Counted from the first letter of the stretch, positions 47,053 through 58,554 are shown. The stretch: DNA of 64,000 bases from Lineus longissimus (GCF_910592395.1 NC_088314.1:15225998-15289997); one strand, 5' to 3'. Notes: a model not told the origin generated them from the sequence alone. A program made the numbers and translations.

Positions 47053-48348
47053 ATGGCGTCGACGTATGCCGGCGCCGTGGCATATCAAGATGGGGCCTAT
47101 GAGGCAGAAGTTATTGAAGTCATTAATAGAAGCGATAGGTCGGTTGACTATAGAACTAATAAGGACGATGGTGAAATTAAACAGTACAAGATTGTGAAGG
47201 CATTGGTAGAAAGGGGAATCCCCATAGAAAGTATAAAAACAGTGATGAAAGTAAGCCAAGGGCACTTTAGTGTGAGATTCGAGAAGGGGGACCCCCAAAT
47301 GGAGGAAGCCCCTGCAGTGCTAGAAGTAGACGGGGTAGGGTTATGGATGGAAAAGGCCATTGACTTTGAGGTTAAGAGATTCCACACTAGTCGCTATGTA
47401 AAAATCCATAACTATCCGGGAGAGTGTGATGTAGAATGGGTGAGGGAAGGGTTGCAAAAATACGGACTGGTGAAGGCAGTAAAGAGGGAGATGTTAAGAG
47501 AATACGGGACGGTTGAAAGTGGAACTGTGACGGCTATAATGAATGTGGGGGCAAAGGTCCCCAAGGTGATATACATCAAAGGAAACCGATTCCGAACATG
47601 GTACAGGGGACAAGAAGATGAGCTAAGGGGTGAATCCACGTGTTATAGATGTAGGAGAAAGGGGCACTATCGATATGAATGTACAGAACTGTTAGGAGTA
47701 GGAGAGGAGCAGAGTGAGAAGGAAGAGAGACGGGTGAAAAGTGTGGTGAGGAGTGTGGAAAAGGAAGGAGAGAGAAGCATGGTGAACAACGAGAAGGAGT
47801 CGATTGACGGGAAAGAAGAGAACGTAGCTGGCAGGTCTGAGGAGTTGGGAGTGTGTGTCGAAGATGGCGAGACGGAGAAGGGTGACGGGGAAGGAAATGG
47901 AGGCGCGGGAGAAACGAATGTCGTGAAACCGGGAGAATGGAAGAAAGTGGTGAAGAATAGGAGGAGAGGGGAAGAGTCGGTGTGGGATACGCCCACAGAA
48001 GTGCAAGATAGGTTGAGAACAGCAAAAGAAGTGTTAGAAGACAGTGACAATGAAGTAAGGGACTTATCGAGACCCCTAAGCATCGATTTAGATTCACCAA
48101 CGAATGTGGAAAGAATTTTGAAGGGTTTTGCGGGTAGCAGGCCGACTACTCCCGACGGGGATGCAGAGCGGCGTGAGGGCACTGCCAAGAGGGGCAATGA
48201 TAGGGTAGAAAAAAGCCCAGAAGACCGATCTGTTAAAGATCAAACTACACCGGTGGTCAAAAAGCCCAACTTGGGGGTGCCACCACGCCCGAGGCGTAGC
48301 CCGCCAGGGAGGGGTCGGAATGTGCCTGCAAAACCCTTCAAACATTAA
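47053..48348 (+). CDS. Retrotransposon ORF1, copy G
   Basis: 431 aa, unchanged against the other ORF1 copies. Domain order is as in copy B: RRM-like stretch, CCHC knuckle at 197-210, charged tail. Confidence 0.93.
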   Translation: MASTYAGAVAYQDGAYEAEVIEVINRSDRSVDYRTNKDDGEIKQYKIVKALVERGIPIESIKTVMKVSQGHFSVRFEKGDPQMEEAPAVLEVDGVGLWMEKAIDFEVKRFHTSRYVKIHNYPGECDVEWVREGLQKYGLVKAVKREMLREYGTVESGTVTAIMNVGAKVPKVIYIKGNRFRTWYRGQEDELRGESTCYRCRRKGHYRYECTELLGVGEEQSEKEERRVKSVVRSVEKEGERSMVNNEKESIDGKEENVAGRSEELGVCVEDGETEKGDGEGNGGAGETNVVKPGEWKKVVKNRRRGEESVWDTPTEVQDRLRTAKEVLEDSDNEVRDLSRPLSIDLDSPTNVERILKGFAGSRPTTPDGDAERREGTAKRGNDRVEKSPEDRSVKDQTTPVVKKPNLGVPPRPRRSPPGRGRNVPAKPFKH

Positions 48349-51300
48349 TTTAATGGATCCTCTCTTTATTTTCATCTGTATATTAATGGCGGTAACTGTG
48401 GTCTCAATGAATGTGAACGGGTTATATGAAAAAAGGACGAGTGTTTTAAATAAAATAGTAAGGTTAAAGTGTGATGTGGCATGTATACAGGAAGTGCATG
48501 TGGTGCCGGACAATTTGGGACCATGGATTAATCGGAACTACGGACTTCATTTCTATAGCAGTAGCCAGGCCCACGCAGGCGCGGCCATCATTACCAGAAC
48601 TGCTGTAGAAAGGGAGTTTGTGGTTCCAGGGGGGTTAGAGGGGAGAATATGCCATGTGCGCCTGGGGTCCGGCACGCATGTTCTCTCTGTATACATGCCC
48701 ACACAGAATCCAATTAAAAACCACGATAAAGCTATAATCTTCTGTCAAAAGCTAAAAGAGTATGTGAGGAAATTTAGGGGGGAACAGTGGATTTTAGGGG
48801 GGGACTTTAATTTTGCTTCGGGAAGGAACGATAGAGGGACGGGGACTTTGTTACCAGGGGACATCTTGTATAAAAAGCTTTGGCAGGAGATTATAGATTT
48901 ATTAAATATTAAAGATGCATTTAGGGATTTAAATCCCACGGTAGATAGTTTCACTTTTTATAGAGGCCAAACTAGGTCCAGAATTGACCGTATTTATACG
49001 AATTTAAAGGTAGGTAAGGTAGATCATGTCCCACTGGTTTTTACAGACCATTACGGTGTGTTGGGTGCGGTAGAAAGTACAGGGAAGAAGAAAATGGGAA
49101 AGGGATTTTGGAAAATTAATAATAGCCTATTAGGGGAAGAGGGGACAGTAAGGGAGGTAACACAGTTTTGGAAGGGTTGGCAAAAAAGGAAGGGAAATTT
49201 TGGGTGTCCAATAGAGTGGTGGGAGAAGGGGAAACAAAAGTTACAGGGGATCTTCAAAAGGAATGGTAAGAGGGTGAACAGGGAGAGAGGGGAAGGTATT
49301 TTAGCTTTGGAGAGGGAGTTGGACTTTTTGGGGAAGGAGAGGGACAGAGGGGTGGACATTACAAGGCGGTGGGGGGAAGTAAGAGGGGAATTGAGCAAAT
49401 TGGAAATGGCAGATTTGGAGGGGGCAAAAGTGAGGGCGGGGGCAAAATTCATAGAGGAGAGGGAAGCACCGACCACTGATTTTTTCAAGGTAGAAGTGAG
49501 GACAAAGACAGTTATTGATCAGTTAAAGGATGAAAATGGAAAGGTTTTAGAAGAACAAGATGAAATTTTAAAAGAGGTACAAAGGTTTTACGAGAATTTA
49601 TATAGGAAAGGTGATACGGTAAAGGTGGCTAGGGACAGGTTCGCATCAAAAATCCATAAGAAACTAACTGGGGAACAACAAAATAAATTGGAGGGTTTGT
49701 TATCTACAGGGGAGGTTTTGAGGGAATTAAAAAATATGAAGGCGGGAAAATCACCGGGGATTGATGGGTTAGGAAAAGAGTTTTATTTGTATTACTGGGA
49801 GCTATTGGGGGACGATTTGGTAGAGACTATAAATAATGTATTTTTACGGGAAAAACTGGGGGGAACGATGAAAACGGCAGTGATATCTATTTTGTTCAAA
49901 AAAGGGGATCCGAGGGATATTAAAAATTATAGACCTGTAAGTTTGCTAACGGTAGATTATAAGATTATCACCAAAGTTTTAAAGTCGAGACTGTCGGGGG
50001 TCATGGGCGACCTAGTGCACCCTGATCAGGCATGCGGAGTCCCCAAAAGATCAATCAATGATCAACTGTTCAATATTCAAACCGTCATCGAACATGCGGC
50101 GGACTCCGGGGGTGCACTGGTGGCCGTTGACCTCCGAAAAGCCTTCGATTTAGTATCTCATGAATGGCTATTTCAATGTTTAGAGACCATGAGGTTTGGC
50201 CGAAATTTTATGAGATGGATGAGGGTGCTGTATGATGCGCCGGAGAGTAGGGTGCTGGTGAATGGATTCCTGTCAGGGACATTCAGGGTGGGCAGATCAG
50301 TTAGACAGGGCTGCAGTCTGTCCCCGCTGCTGTTTGTACTCTGCCAGGAGCCGCTCGCCTGCGCCGTGCGCTCCGACGAACGGGTGCGGGGCATTAAGCT
50401 GCCTAACGTAAAACAAGAGGTTAAAAACATTGCCTTTGCGGATGATGCCACGCACCCGATTGCAGCACCCTGTATACGAGCTCTATTCTCCATATACAAT
50501 GATTTCGGCCAAGCCTCGGGGTCTGATATAAATATATCAAAGACAGAAATATTATTGTTAGGCGGTTTTTCGCACCAAAACATCCCTATAGAGTACAGGA
50601 AATATATAGTGAAAATTTCAAACATTTTGGGGATACCCTGGAACAAGGCAGGGCCTTGTGGGAAGACATATTGGAAGAAAATCATGGAAAAAGTGGGGAA
50701 AACAATAAAGTTATGGGAAAATAGACACCTGTCCTTTATAGGGAAAGTTTTGGTGATAAAAACCGTCCTCGTTTCTAAATTATGGTACGGAGCGAGAATT
50801 ATGAAATTGCCAATGAAATATTGTACCGGGTTTGTGAAATTATTGTTTAAATTTTTATGGTCAAACAAAATGGAATTGATTAAAAGAAGCACTATGGTGC
50901 AGGCAATTGAAGATGGAGGGGTAGGGATGCCGCATGTAGCCAGTAAATGTCGGGCCCTGTTCATGGAAAGGTTAAAAAGACTCTACCACGTACAAGACGA
51001 GGGGGTCACACAGCCATGGATAGGGTACGGCATTTACAAAGCGGGCATAACACTGCGGCATCACTGCCCCGAAATTGCCAAAAATACTTATATGCACAGA
51101 GTTATTGGTAGACACGGTGTGTGGGAAGAGGTTTTATACCAGTGTAAAGCGGCGAAGTTGGGTATGGGTAGGTCACAATGGGTTAAAATCACAGCTGCTG
51201 CTTTATATGAGAAAATTATGAAAAATGGGGTTCAAATCCCACATACCGTGTGTACCAAAATGTATAATATCAACTGGAAAAAGATATGGAAAAACATATG

Positions 51301-51703
51301 GCACAACAAAATTTTATATAATAATGAGAAAGAACTATTTTATAAATTTGTACACAGAGCATTACCTGTAAAATCCTTGTTTAAATATTTGCCAAATATC
51401 CAGAAGAACTGTGCGAGGTGTAAAATGCAGACGGAATCCATGAAACATGCTTTTTATGATTGCGCTACGATACAGCCTGTTTTGAACTCGTTGTCAAATT
51501 TGTCAAGAATACAAGGATGGCCAGCGCCAACCTGGGAAAATATCACATGTCCGGTTTTTGCAAATAGCAAAGGGGTAGATAAAATAGTGGGGGTTTTGGG
51601 GATTTATATTCACACGATTTGGACAGGGAGAGCCAGTCTTTGGCAGGGGAAAAATCGAAATGAGCAAAACGAATTCGACAACAGAGTTCAAAACAGACTG
51701 TAA
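48320..51703 (+). CDS. Retrotransposon ORF2, copy G
   Basis: 1127 aa (1116 if started at 48353). All endonuclease residues (N31/N33, E58, D162, N164, D243, H244), the reverse transcriptase motifs and the C1031-C1048 zinc motif are present. It carries none of the private changes of copies A, B, E and F and so equals the local consensus. Just after the stop lies a GGGG-ATT-CCCC palindrome followed by a second, overlapping stem (ATTCCCCA / TGTGGGAAT), present in all copies. Confidence 0.96.
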   Translation: MCLQNPSNINLMDPLFIFICILMAVTVVSMNVNGLYEKRTSVLNKIVRLKCDVACIQEVHVVPDNLGPWINRNYGLHFYSSSQAHAGAAIITRTAVEREFVVPGGLEGRICHVRLGSGTHVLSVYMPTQNPIKNHDKAIIFCQKLKEYVRKFRGEQWILGGDFNFASGRNDRGTGTLLPGDILYKKLWQEIIDLLNIKDAFRDLNPTVDSFTFYRGQTRSRIDRIYTNLKVGKVDHVPLVFTDHYGVLGAVESTGKKKMGKGFWKINNSLLGEEGTVREVTQFWKGWQKRKGNFGCPIEWWEKGKQKLQGIFKRNGKRVNRERGEGILALERELDFLGKERDRGVDITRRWGEVRGELSKLEMADLEGAKVRAGAKFIEEREAPTTDFFKVEVRTKTVIDQLKDENGKVLEEQDEILKEVQRFYENLYRKGDTVKVARDRFASKIHKKLTGEQQNKLEGLLSTGEVLRELKNMKAGKSPGIDGLGKEFYLYYWELLGDDLVETINNVFLREKLGGTMKTAVISILFKKGDPRDIKNYRPVSLLTVDYKIITKVLKSRLSGVMGDLVHPDQACGVPKRSINDQLFNIQTVIEHAADSGGALVAVDLRKAFDLVSHEWLFQCLETMRFGRNFMRWMRVLYDAPESRVLVNGFLSGTFRVGRSVRQGCSLSPLLFVLCQEPLACAVRSDERVRGIKLPNVKQEVKNIAFADDATHPIAAPCIRALFSIYNDFGQASGSDINISKTEILLLGGFSHQNIPIEYRKYIVKISNILGIPWNKAGPCGKTYWKKIMEKVGKTIKLWENRHLSFIGKVLVIKTVLVSKLWYGARIMKLPMKYCTGFVKLLFKFLWSNKMELIKRSTMVQAIEDGGVGMPHVASKCRALFMERLKRLYHVQDEGVTQPWIGYGIYKAGITLRHHCPEIAKNTYMHRVIGRHGVWEEVLYQCKAAKLGMGRSQWVKITAAALYEKIMKNGVQIPHTVCTKMYNINWKKIWKNIWHNKILYNNEKELFYKFVHRALPVKSLFKYLPNIQKNCARCKMQTESMKHAFYDCATIQPVLNSLSNLSRIQGWPAPTWENITCPVFANSKGVDKIVGVLGIYIHTIWTGRASLWQGKNRNEQNEFDNRVQNRL

Positions 51704-52896
51704 GGGGATTCCCCACAATGTGGGAATGGTATACGATTTTAAAAATTCACGTTGTTAGCGTATCGGCTTGCTAGCCTGTCGGGAACGTGCATGATTCGGA
51801 CGCGGGAGGTCCCGGGTTCGAACCTGCCATATTCCACTGTTCAATTTCCTTCAAAAATATATTTTTTTCCCTCTTGTTTTCTTTTTCCTTCATTCTTTTT
51901 GCATTTTACATCTTGCATAGTTAGTTGTAAATATTGTAAATATATGTATATAGGGTATTAATTGAACGCACGCACAGAAATGTGAATTTTAAAACATAGT
52001 ATAAAATTTTTTGGCGACTTAGATTAGCCCAGTTCCCAAGCAGGGGTCAGAATGAGACCAGATGGATGGTCTCGACCCCTTGCACTGGGCGCACATATGT
52101 ATATACTTGCCATTGAGCACTATAGGCACATTGTTTTAAACATGAGTTATGAATTATGTTATTAATTCATGTTTTAAACCTTTATGTTTTATGTTATTAT
52201 GTTATTATTTTATGTTAGTATGCCTTCAATTTACACTGGCACGTTTTATCCACATTGATTTAATTAGATAATTAAATGTTCCGTTTCTATTGGTGCTACA
52301 ACAAAAATAATAAAATGTTAAATATCAAAATGCAATAAGTGGTGCCAATAGTTTTGAATATTCCGTACACGTATATACTTGGTGCTCACATGTTAATTAA
52401 TTCTTCCATTGGTGCTAAAACAAAAAAAGTAAACAGTTAAGATTATAAAGTGAAAATTAGTTTCAATGGACATTATTTGGAAGGCGTATATGTATGTATG
52501 TTTTGTAAATACTAAGTCTGGGTTCACAGAGAGCGTAAGGGGAGTACTGTGAGGACGGCAACGGGCCGTTTCGGTGCCGGGGTCGGCGACACAAAGTATG
52601 ACGTCGGTCTGGGCATCGGGACGGTTCGGGGGCGGCTTCGCAGTAGTCCCCCAATTCCATATGGAGTACTGTGGGATCGACGGGGCCGTCGCGACGCCGA
52701 GTGCTGTCTCGCCAATAGGGCTTTCAGCACGGGCGTCGGGACGGCACCGGACGGGCTCACAGTAAAATAATGAAAAATTTTAAACAAATAGATACATCTT
52801 TTGTAAAACCCCTGTATACAGTAATTGTAAATGAATAATTGTATATGCCCGTTTGGATACGTGAAATAAAAGATACCCACTGCGGGTTTATGCTGC
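51704..52896 (+). other. 3' UTR of copy G
   Basis: About 1.2 kb and representative of all copies. In order it holds the post-stop hairpin, the tRNA-like segment (about 51747-51828), the 64-nt hairpin (52027-52090) and a long AT-rich part. A GC-rich diverged duplication follows (about 52543-52760, period about 121, each copy opening with AGTACTGTG). Last come AATAAA and a short ACCC/GGGT hairpin before the poly(A). No protein gene is supported here. Confidence 0.85.
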
Positions 52897-52916
52897 AAAA
52901 AAAAAAAAAAAAAAAA

Positions 52917-53068
52917 GTATCTGTTCTTATCAGCTTAATATCTGATACGCACCTCATTGAGGTGCTTCGATATTAAACTGATTTTTGGACCTCGGCGAGA
53001 TGTCAGGGGCTTGCTCCGCTCTCGCCACGGGTTGGCCTGGTATTGCAGTACCTCCAGGATCGGCCCAT
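52917..53068 (+). pseudogene. U2 3' fragment after copy G
   Basis: U2 nt 37-188, no promoter. Last U2 sequence in the window. Confidence 0.96.
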
Positions 53069-53960
53069 AATAAACAAACCAACAATAGACCTTTCCCCAA
53101 ATGCCCTTCCCCATTGTTAACTTCCCTTTCCCATGCCTTACCGAGCTTGGGAGGGGGAGGGGTCGGGGTGGGGGTCCTGGGGCCAGGTGATTCAATTAAA
53201 CTAAATATGTATCAGAAGCTAGGCAGATCAAGAACAGATACCGGTACAGTTGTGTGTGGGCATTAAATCAAGGCAAGAGTTTGGTCGAATAACCTCGTGT
53301 CCGAGCTCTGTCTGGCGCCTAAATGGCTTCCTGGCCGCAGACGACCTCCCTGGTGACGGGAAGCCCCTGTGACGATATCGATGACGTCACCGCAGCCAGG
53401 CAGCCACGTGTCCCTGGCGACAGTGGCGACAGTGACGTCAGTGAGGGCTCAAACTGGCCGTGCTCGACGTTCAGGGCCGAATTTGGCACTCGAACGGGGG
53501 GGGGGGGGGGGGGGGGGCACCCGCCAGTCGAAAGAGCAGCGCCAGGCCTACATGAAACGCGTGTGAAAAGGTGGGCATGCTTGGAATAGTTCTCCGTCGG
53601 TTGCCGTTGGAAGATTCGCTTGGAAATAACTTGCTCACCGCCTCGATTGGCTTGTGTCGTTCCGCGCGGTGTTTGCGACCTACATTCAGACGCCCTAATC
53701 GGACGGACTCACCTCGAACTCCCAGGGCCCGCGAAGCCAGTCACACGCCCAGAACAGCTTGGCCACCGCGGGACGAGGCGCGTCCTTCGACTTTCTAAGG
53801 AACTACTGTGCTGGGGGGGACACTCCTCGCTCCACGGACAATTTGCCTTGTCGATTCCCGAGGACACTGGCACCTGCAACGTCGTCTGCTGCCATCTGGC
53901 GTTGACCAAATCAACTACGTCACACGCAGCCGAAACGTCACGGCTTGGACAATTCACGCC
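52917..53960 (+). repeat. U2 array block 7 and array end
   Basis: U2 nt 37-188 (52917-53068) and a nearly complete spacer. It stops at 53960, 38 bp before where the next U2 would start. The G tract is a pure 22-G run. Beyond it the DNA is unrelated. Confidence 0.95.
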
Positions 53961-56494
53961 CTGTTTTGTTGTTCATTTATACTGATCTGTGTTACCAAAC
54001 TATTTTGATAAAAGTTAGGTTTTTTTTAATGAGATTACAATAGTGTTTATTGACGTAGTGCATTGATTTTTACAATACAAATTTCGAGATGAATTGTTAA
54101 GTCGCTGTGCATTTTGTCTGAAACTACGGCGAGTGATAAATGCTGTAGACAGCACAGCGTATTGCCCACCTGCTGGTCACTTCTTTTTAGTGCTCAATTT
54201 GCAATGTCTTCAACATCATTTGAATATCAGATTCCGGGGAACGTGATAGGGAATTCTTATGTTCTCCTTGTCAACATCAGTCAAAATTAGATTAATTTGG
54301 ATGTGTGTTTAGTCTGTTTAGATCAACGGAGTGATATCAGTGGTGCACAATATGTGCACAATATTCAAGACCGTCTTTTTATCGTAATACTCGGCCCAAT
54401 CTCCTGGTCAACCAGGTCGAGAATAATTGGAACGGGCATTAGCGCTGAAGTGAGAGCTATATTTTGGTAAGTGACCAGAGATAGTGGAGCATGTTTTCAT
54501 GCTGCTAATGCACAGGAAACCTTTTTGATGTGAATCTTAAGGGGACACCCAAATCTGAGAGCCAAGAGCCAAGAGCCACACACAGGCCGAGTAGTAACCG
54601 GGAGTAGTAATAGTAATACTGTGCCATCCATCATAAAAATAATCGACGGCGTACAGGTAGATTAGCAGTATTATACAGGGTGGGCCAGGCATTTTTTTCT
54701 CAAATGTGGCCTTTTTTCTGGGAGGTATGAGTGGTATCAATTCACTTTTCAAAATCTGGTCCCCAGGAAAGGGCAAGGAAGTTTTTGGCTGAAAATGTAT
54801 CATACGATGATTGTATCGACATGCCTAATAGGATTATGCTTTTTTTCAGTAAGCCCTGTGCGATCACAAGTATTTTGTTATTCATTGTTTGTAACGCCCT
54901 TAGAGTAAATTTAAGCAAGAAAAAAGGTTGGCAATAATAACCCTTGCACATTCCATTCCGTCGGATTCTGAATTTAGCTCGTCGCCGTCGGCGCCGAAAT
55001 CTCACTACAGAGTGTCATAGAACAAAACTTTCTTGCTCTTTCCTGGCGACAAGATTTTGAAAAGTAAATTGATACCCCTCATACCTCCCAGATCGACGGA
55101 TTTCCACCAAAATTGGTGTGCAAGCAGTTTCAAGAAGATCAGAAGTCGATGGAGGACCGATATGGCTGGCATCTTCATTCCATCCTTTGAGGATCATGTT
55201 CTCGAGTCCACGAATAGACCATGCAAAATCTGCAAAAAGTGATAAGGTGGGGGGGGGGGTCGGAGTTTCTTGCTGAATTTTTTTCAGAGATTGGCCATGG
55301 GATAAGATTCAGACTGACGAAACCCTTCGGCGAAAAATTCCACCGTTTACTAATTAGAAATAAAACAATTTAAAGGCCATTTTCAATCAAAATATTGGAC
55401 GATTTTCCTATAAAATCGGTCAAATTGAGTGATTTTTCATGACTTAATGAACAAATGGTGCCAATGTTCCTTATTCGTAAGTGAGACTAGAAGGCATTGG
55501 GAATTTTTTCATGGTAAAATATTGTACAAAATCATACGTACATTAAAGATATGATACCTCTTAAAGGAGCATTGCCCCCATTGACCTAAACGTATGCTCT
55601 ATATTATTGGCGAAATCTAAATTGCCACAGGGACTGGAGCGTTATCCTTTTCAAATAGCAAGGCTAAAATGTGGTTCTCAATTTTAGAAAAATAAAATAT
55701 TTGGGCGCCCCTTCCACTTTCCTCTAATTGCGTACTGTTTTAACCCTTTTACACCTAATATTTTACCTTCAGTTCAAATTGTCTTTCACTGTTAAAATGC
55801 AGTTTTTGGGGAGCTTCCTATTAAATAAAGAGGTTTTTTTAATGTATTGGAAGGCTGGTGAATGTGGGGCCTTACTGCTCCAAAGAGTGCCGCCGGTAGA
55901 ACCCCCTGGTGTACATTGTACCCCCCCCCCCCCGAGTAAGGTGCGGTTCTGTCGGAATTGGTTCCTACGTGACAACAACATTTGGTTACGGTTTCCTATT
56001 CCTGGCATGACTTTCATCAACCACATGACATGTTGAGCCATGCCCACGGTTTTAGTCTCATCTGACAGATCCTCTTAGTTATGTTTCACTCTCTTAGTGA
56101 ATAGCCAGGAATTTTGAAAGCCGCGCTAGTTCATCCACACATACGACCCTTGAAAATGTAGGCAGATCAGACTTGAGATTGGTATTGGACCTCATCATCA
56201 TGGAGGCCGGTGCCGGAAAGTTCAGAAATGGGCCAGCCAGCCCTGCTGAAGTGTGGATTTTCGGACATTGCTCCACATATGCAGTGTGGTCTTGTGAGAA
56301 AATATAAACATGATTTAAGTGTAGTAAACCTAAAACAATGCAGAAAGAATGTTAAAGCCGATTTGAAAAGTTTGAATATGCCATTGAATGATGTAGAATG
56401 TGAATCGAATCTGATTGCCTTAGCCCTTACGTGCGGGATTCTTTGATTTGTCAAGTGGCGTCTTGGACGAAAAAACTATCTGTCCGGTCCACAG
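53961..56494. other. Array-flanking DNA without a recognised gene
   Basis: AT-rich, with no similarity to the U2 unit. It contains an imperfect 70-bp inverted repeat (54717-54786 and 55023-55092), a G run at about 55249-55259 and a 13-C run at 55921-55933. Short open frames here have no features I recognise. Confidence 0.6.
54717..55092. repeat. Imperfect inverted repeat, 70-bp arms
   Basis: Arms at 54717-54786 and 55023-55092 are reverse complements with a few mismatches, for example around GGGAGGTATGA / TCATACCTCCC. The loop is about 236 bp. It could be the remnant of a small DNA transposon. No flanking duplication was identified. Confidence 0.6.
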
Positions 56495-58554
56495 ATACAA
56501 ATTAAGCTTGACTGGAAGGCTTCACAAAAGTGTCAATATCCTCTACACGCACTAGATTCGAAACGCAAACCTCATCGGGACCGAGGTATAGGGAAGAGAA
56601 TATCGGAGGAAATCTATCAGGAATGGAATGTCTTTGTACCTGTGGGATCAAGTAAGTCTTGTAACATTATTGACATTGTATCATCACACTGTGTAAATTC
56701 ATGCGTACATCATATGCCTATAGGATCCTTACACCAGGACCAGTCAATGCCTGAGGTGGCCTTTCCGAATCATAACAAAAAGCTAAATAAACATCAAAAC
56801 AACACATACACGGCTATCTTACAAGGTGTTCACAATGCGGCTTTTTGTTTACTGCTGGTTGGTTGTGGCCTTCAACAGCTTTCTCCCACGGATCGACTGG
56901 TGTTACCTGCAACTTTTATCATTCACAGGTTTTTGCTAAAAGTTGCCCTGAAGATGTTGTGTCATTGGAGACTGTTCATTCTAAACTGAGTCAAACGTCT
57001 GCTTTCAAACACCTATAATGTGATCCTCCTTCCTGTTTTCCCCAACGTCGTATGCACACAGTCTCACAGTATAGGACTAGGAGCATTTTGTAAATTCTAC
57101 TGTTGATTCCAGGTATTTGTAAAACATGTGATGCACATCACAGGGATCTATTGGTGAGAAAAAATATGCCTTCAAGTCAGGTGACAGTCACTGATGAGCA
57201 ACAGGTAGGTCGGAGGGAAACATATCAGGTTACATCATTATTATTTGATTCACATAATTGTCATCGACATGCCACTCAGCAGGATTTGTGTGTAACAGTG
57301 AGTGCCGACACAGCCACAGAATATCTTTGAAGTTCTGTAATATGCCTCATTGCAAGCGTTATTCACAAACAATGCCACTCAACATGGAAACTTTGGAATA
57401 TGCCAATAAAAAGAACTGCGGTTAGGGCCTACCGGTAGGTCATTTCCTGGTCCAATTTCAAGCCTTGCTAATTCCTTACAAAGTGCCAACAATATTCAAA
57501 TCTTTGGCCAGATCAGTCAAATACTACTGAAACAGATACCATACATGTATCTTTTCTCAGCCACCCTGCCTACATTTCTCTTCTTATCTTTTCAGCCTGG
57601 TCCTTCAATGGTACAGTTCTCATCAATTCTTCCTTCTACGGTTCTACCTCCAACGGACTCGGAGAATGAGGTGAGTTTACCATTAACATTGTATTGTGCA
57701 GTCAGACCGAAAATCTTTTTATAAGGGAACATGTGCTACTGGTACATATGACCAAGTCTCCTGAACCTTTACTCTAAGTAAATAGAAATATAATCTTCAG
57801 TGCTCATACACAAGAGCCCTGTTATTACTACAAGTGCTGGGGCCAGCAGGCATTATCTGATATTCAGACATGAACAGTTACCTTGCCATGATTACTGTCA
57901 ATCCATATGTCACTACAGCAGAAAATACATTTTGCAGTGTGAGTCTCCCATGCCAGAGAATATCCAAGAGATAGGAGATGATGATTCAAGTGCTGAAAGC
58001 ATTATCAAGGTAAAATAACATAAACGTCACTCTTATCCACCAGCACTGCTCTAATCATTACTTTCACTTAGTCTTGCATATACAGCATGTACAAGGAGGC
58101 AATTGAAATATAATTTTTCAAATGCTCTATCAAACTTTGAAAGGCTTTGTCAAAAGTTAAAAGGCATGAAAGCTGTTCCGTACATTTGGTACAATCGTGT
58201 ATCTTATCACCAATCACTCTGCTTGGTGCATTGACGAGCGAGAAAAGGCAGTAAGCATGATTTTGCTCGTCACACTCTAAAACTAAACATTGTCTCCCTC
58301 ATATGTGAAAATTTGTTAATACAGCATTTTTTGTTTCAGGGTGGCCAGTTTCTCCAAGTTGCTGAGTCTAGTAATGGGGAATCGCCATCAAGCCAAGAAG
58401 AGCTTGAAGTTGATATGTCCTGTGCACCAACACCAGCTCCAGGGAACTATGATGTTGCGATGGTCAACCGGTTTTTGCAGCAGGGAATTGTGCTCCTGTT
58501 GATGGACAGCTCCACCGCAAATTGGAAGAGATCCTCTTTTCATATTGATCTCAG
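56495..58554 (+). CDS. Partial spliced gene, five candidate exons
   Basis: Not recognised. Candidate exons are 56495-56651 (5' edge uncertain), 57113-57204, 57596-57670, 57938-58009 and 58340-58554. Each internal one sits between AG and GT (GTAAGT, GTAGGT, GTGAGT, GTAAAA, GTATGG). The phases chain correctly (1, 0, 0, 0, ending 2). The first two predicted exons give C-x4-H, then C-x2-C, a possible zinc-binding module. Later exons are Ser/Glu/Pro-rich and likely disordered. No start codon exon was found, so it is 5' incomplete. It could end at 58982-59066 (stop TAA) or splice in the same phase to 61072. Confidence 0.45.

Larger units (their letters stand above)
46776..52916 (+). mobile_element. 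Keno-like retrotransposon, copy G (full length, intact)
   Basis: Precise 5' end after U2 nt 51, 277-nt 5' UTR (one 6-bp deletion near 46899 against the other copies), both ORFs open and complete 3' UTR. The tail is 20 A (52897-52916), the longest in the window. Target duplication is 15 bp. With consensus ORF2 residues at every site where other copies differ, this is the best candidate for a mobile copy. Confidence 0.96.

Noticed and set aside
1-53960. CRISPR or satellite DNA
   Set aside because: The direct repeats are 1.1 kb gene-bearing units with no short repeat/spacer structure.
1-53960. Whole array as an assembly duplication artefact
   Set aside because: Copies differ in poly(A) length, G-tract length, private substitutions and 5' joints, so they are separate. 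Individual joints still deserve read support.
56210-56446. 78-codon open frame just before the first candidate exon
   Set aside because: Same frame as the exon but ended by TGA at 56444, and no clear splice signals. Not enough to call it an exon.
56642-56989. 115-codon open frame
   Set aside because: It spans a good splice donor (56652) and mostly lies in the inferred intron. The frame has no recognisable features.
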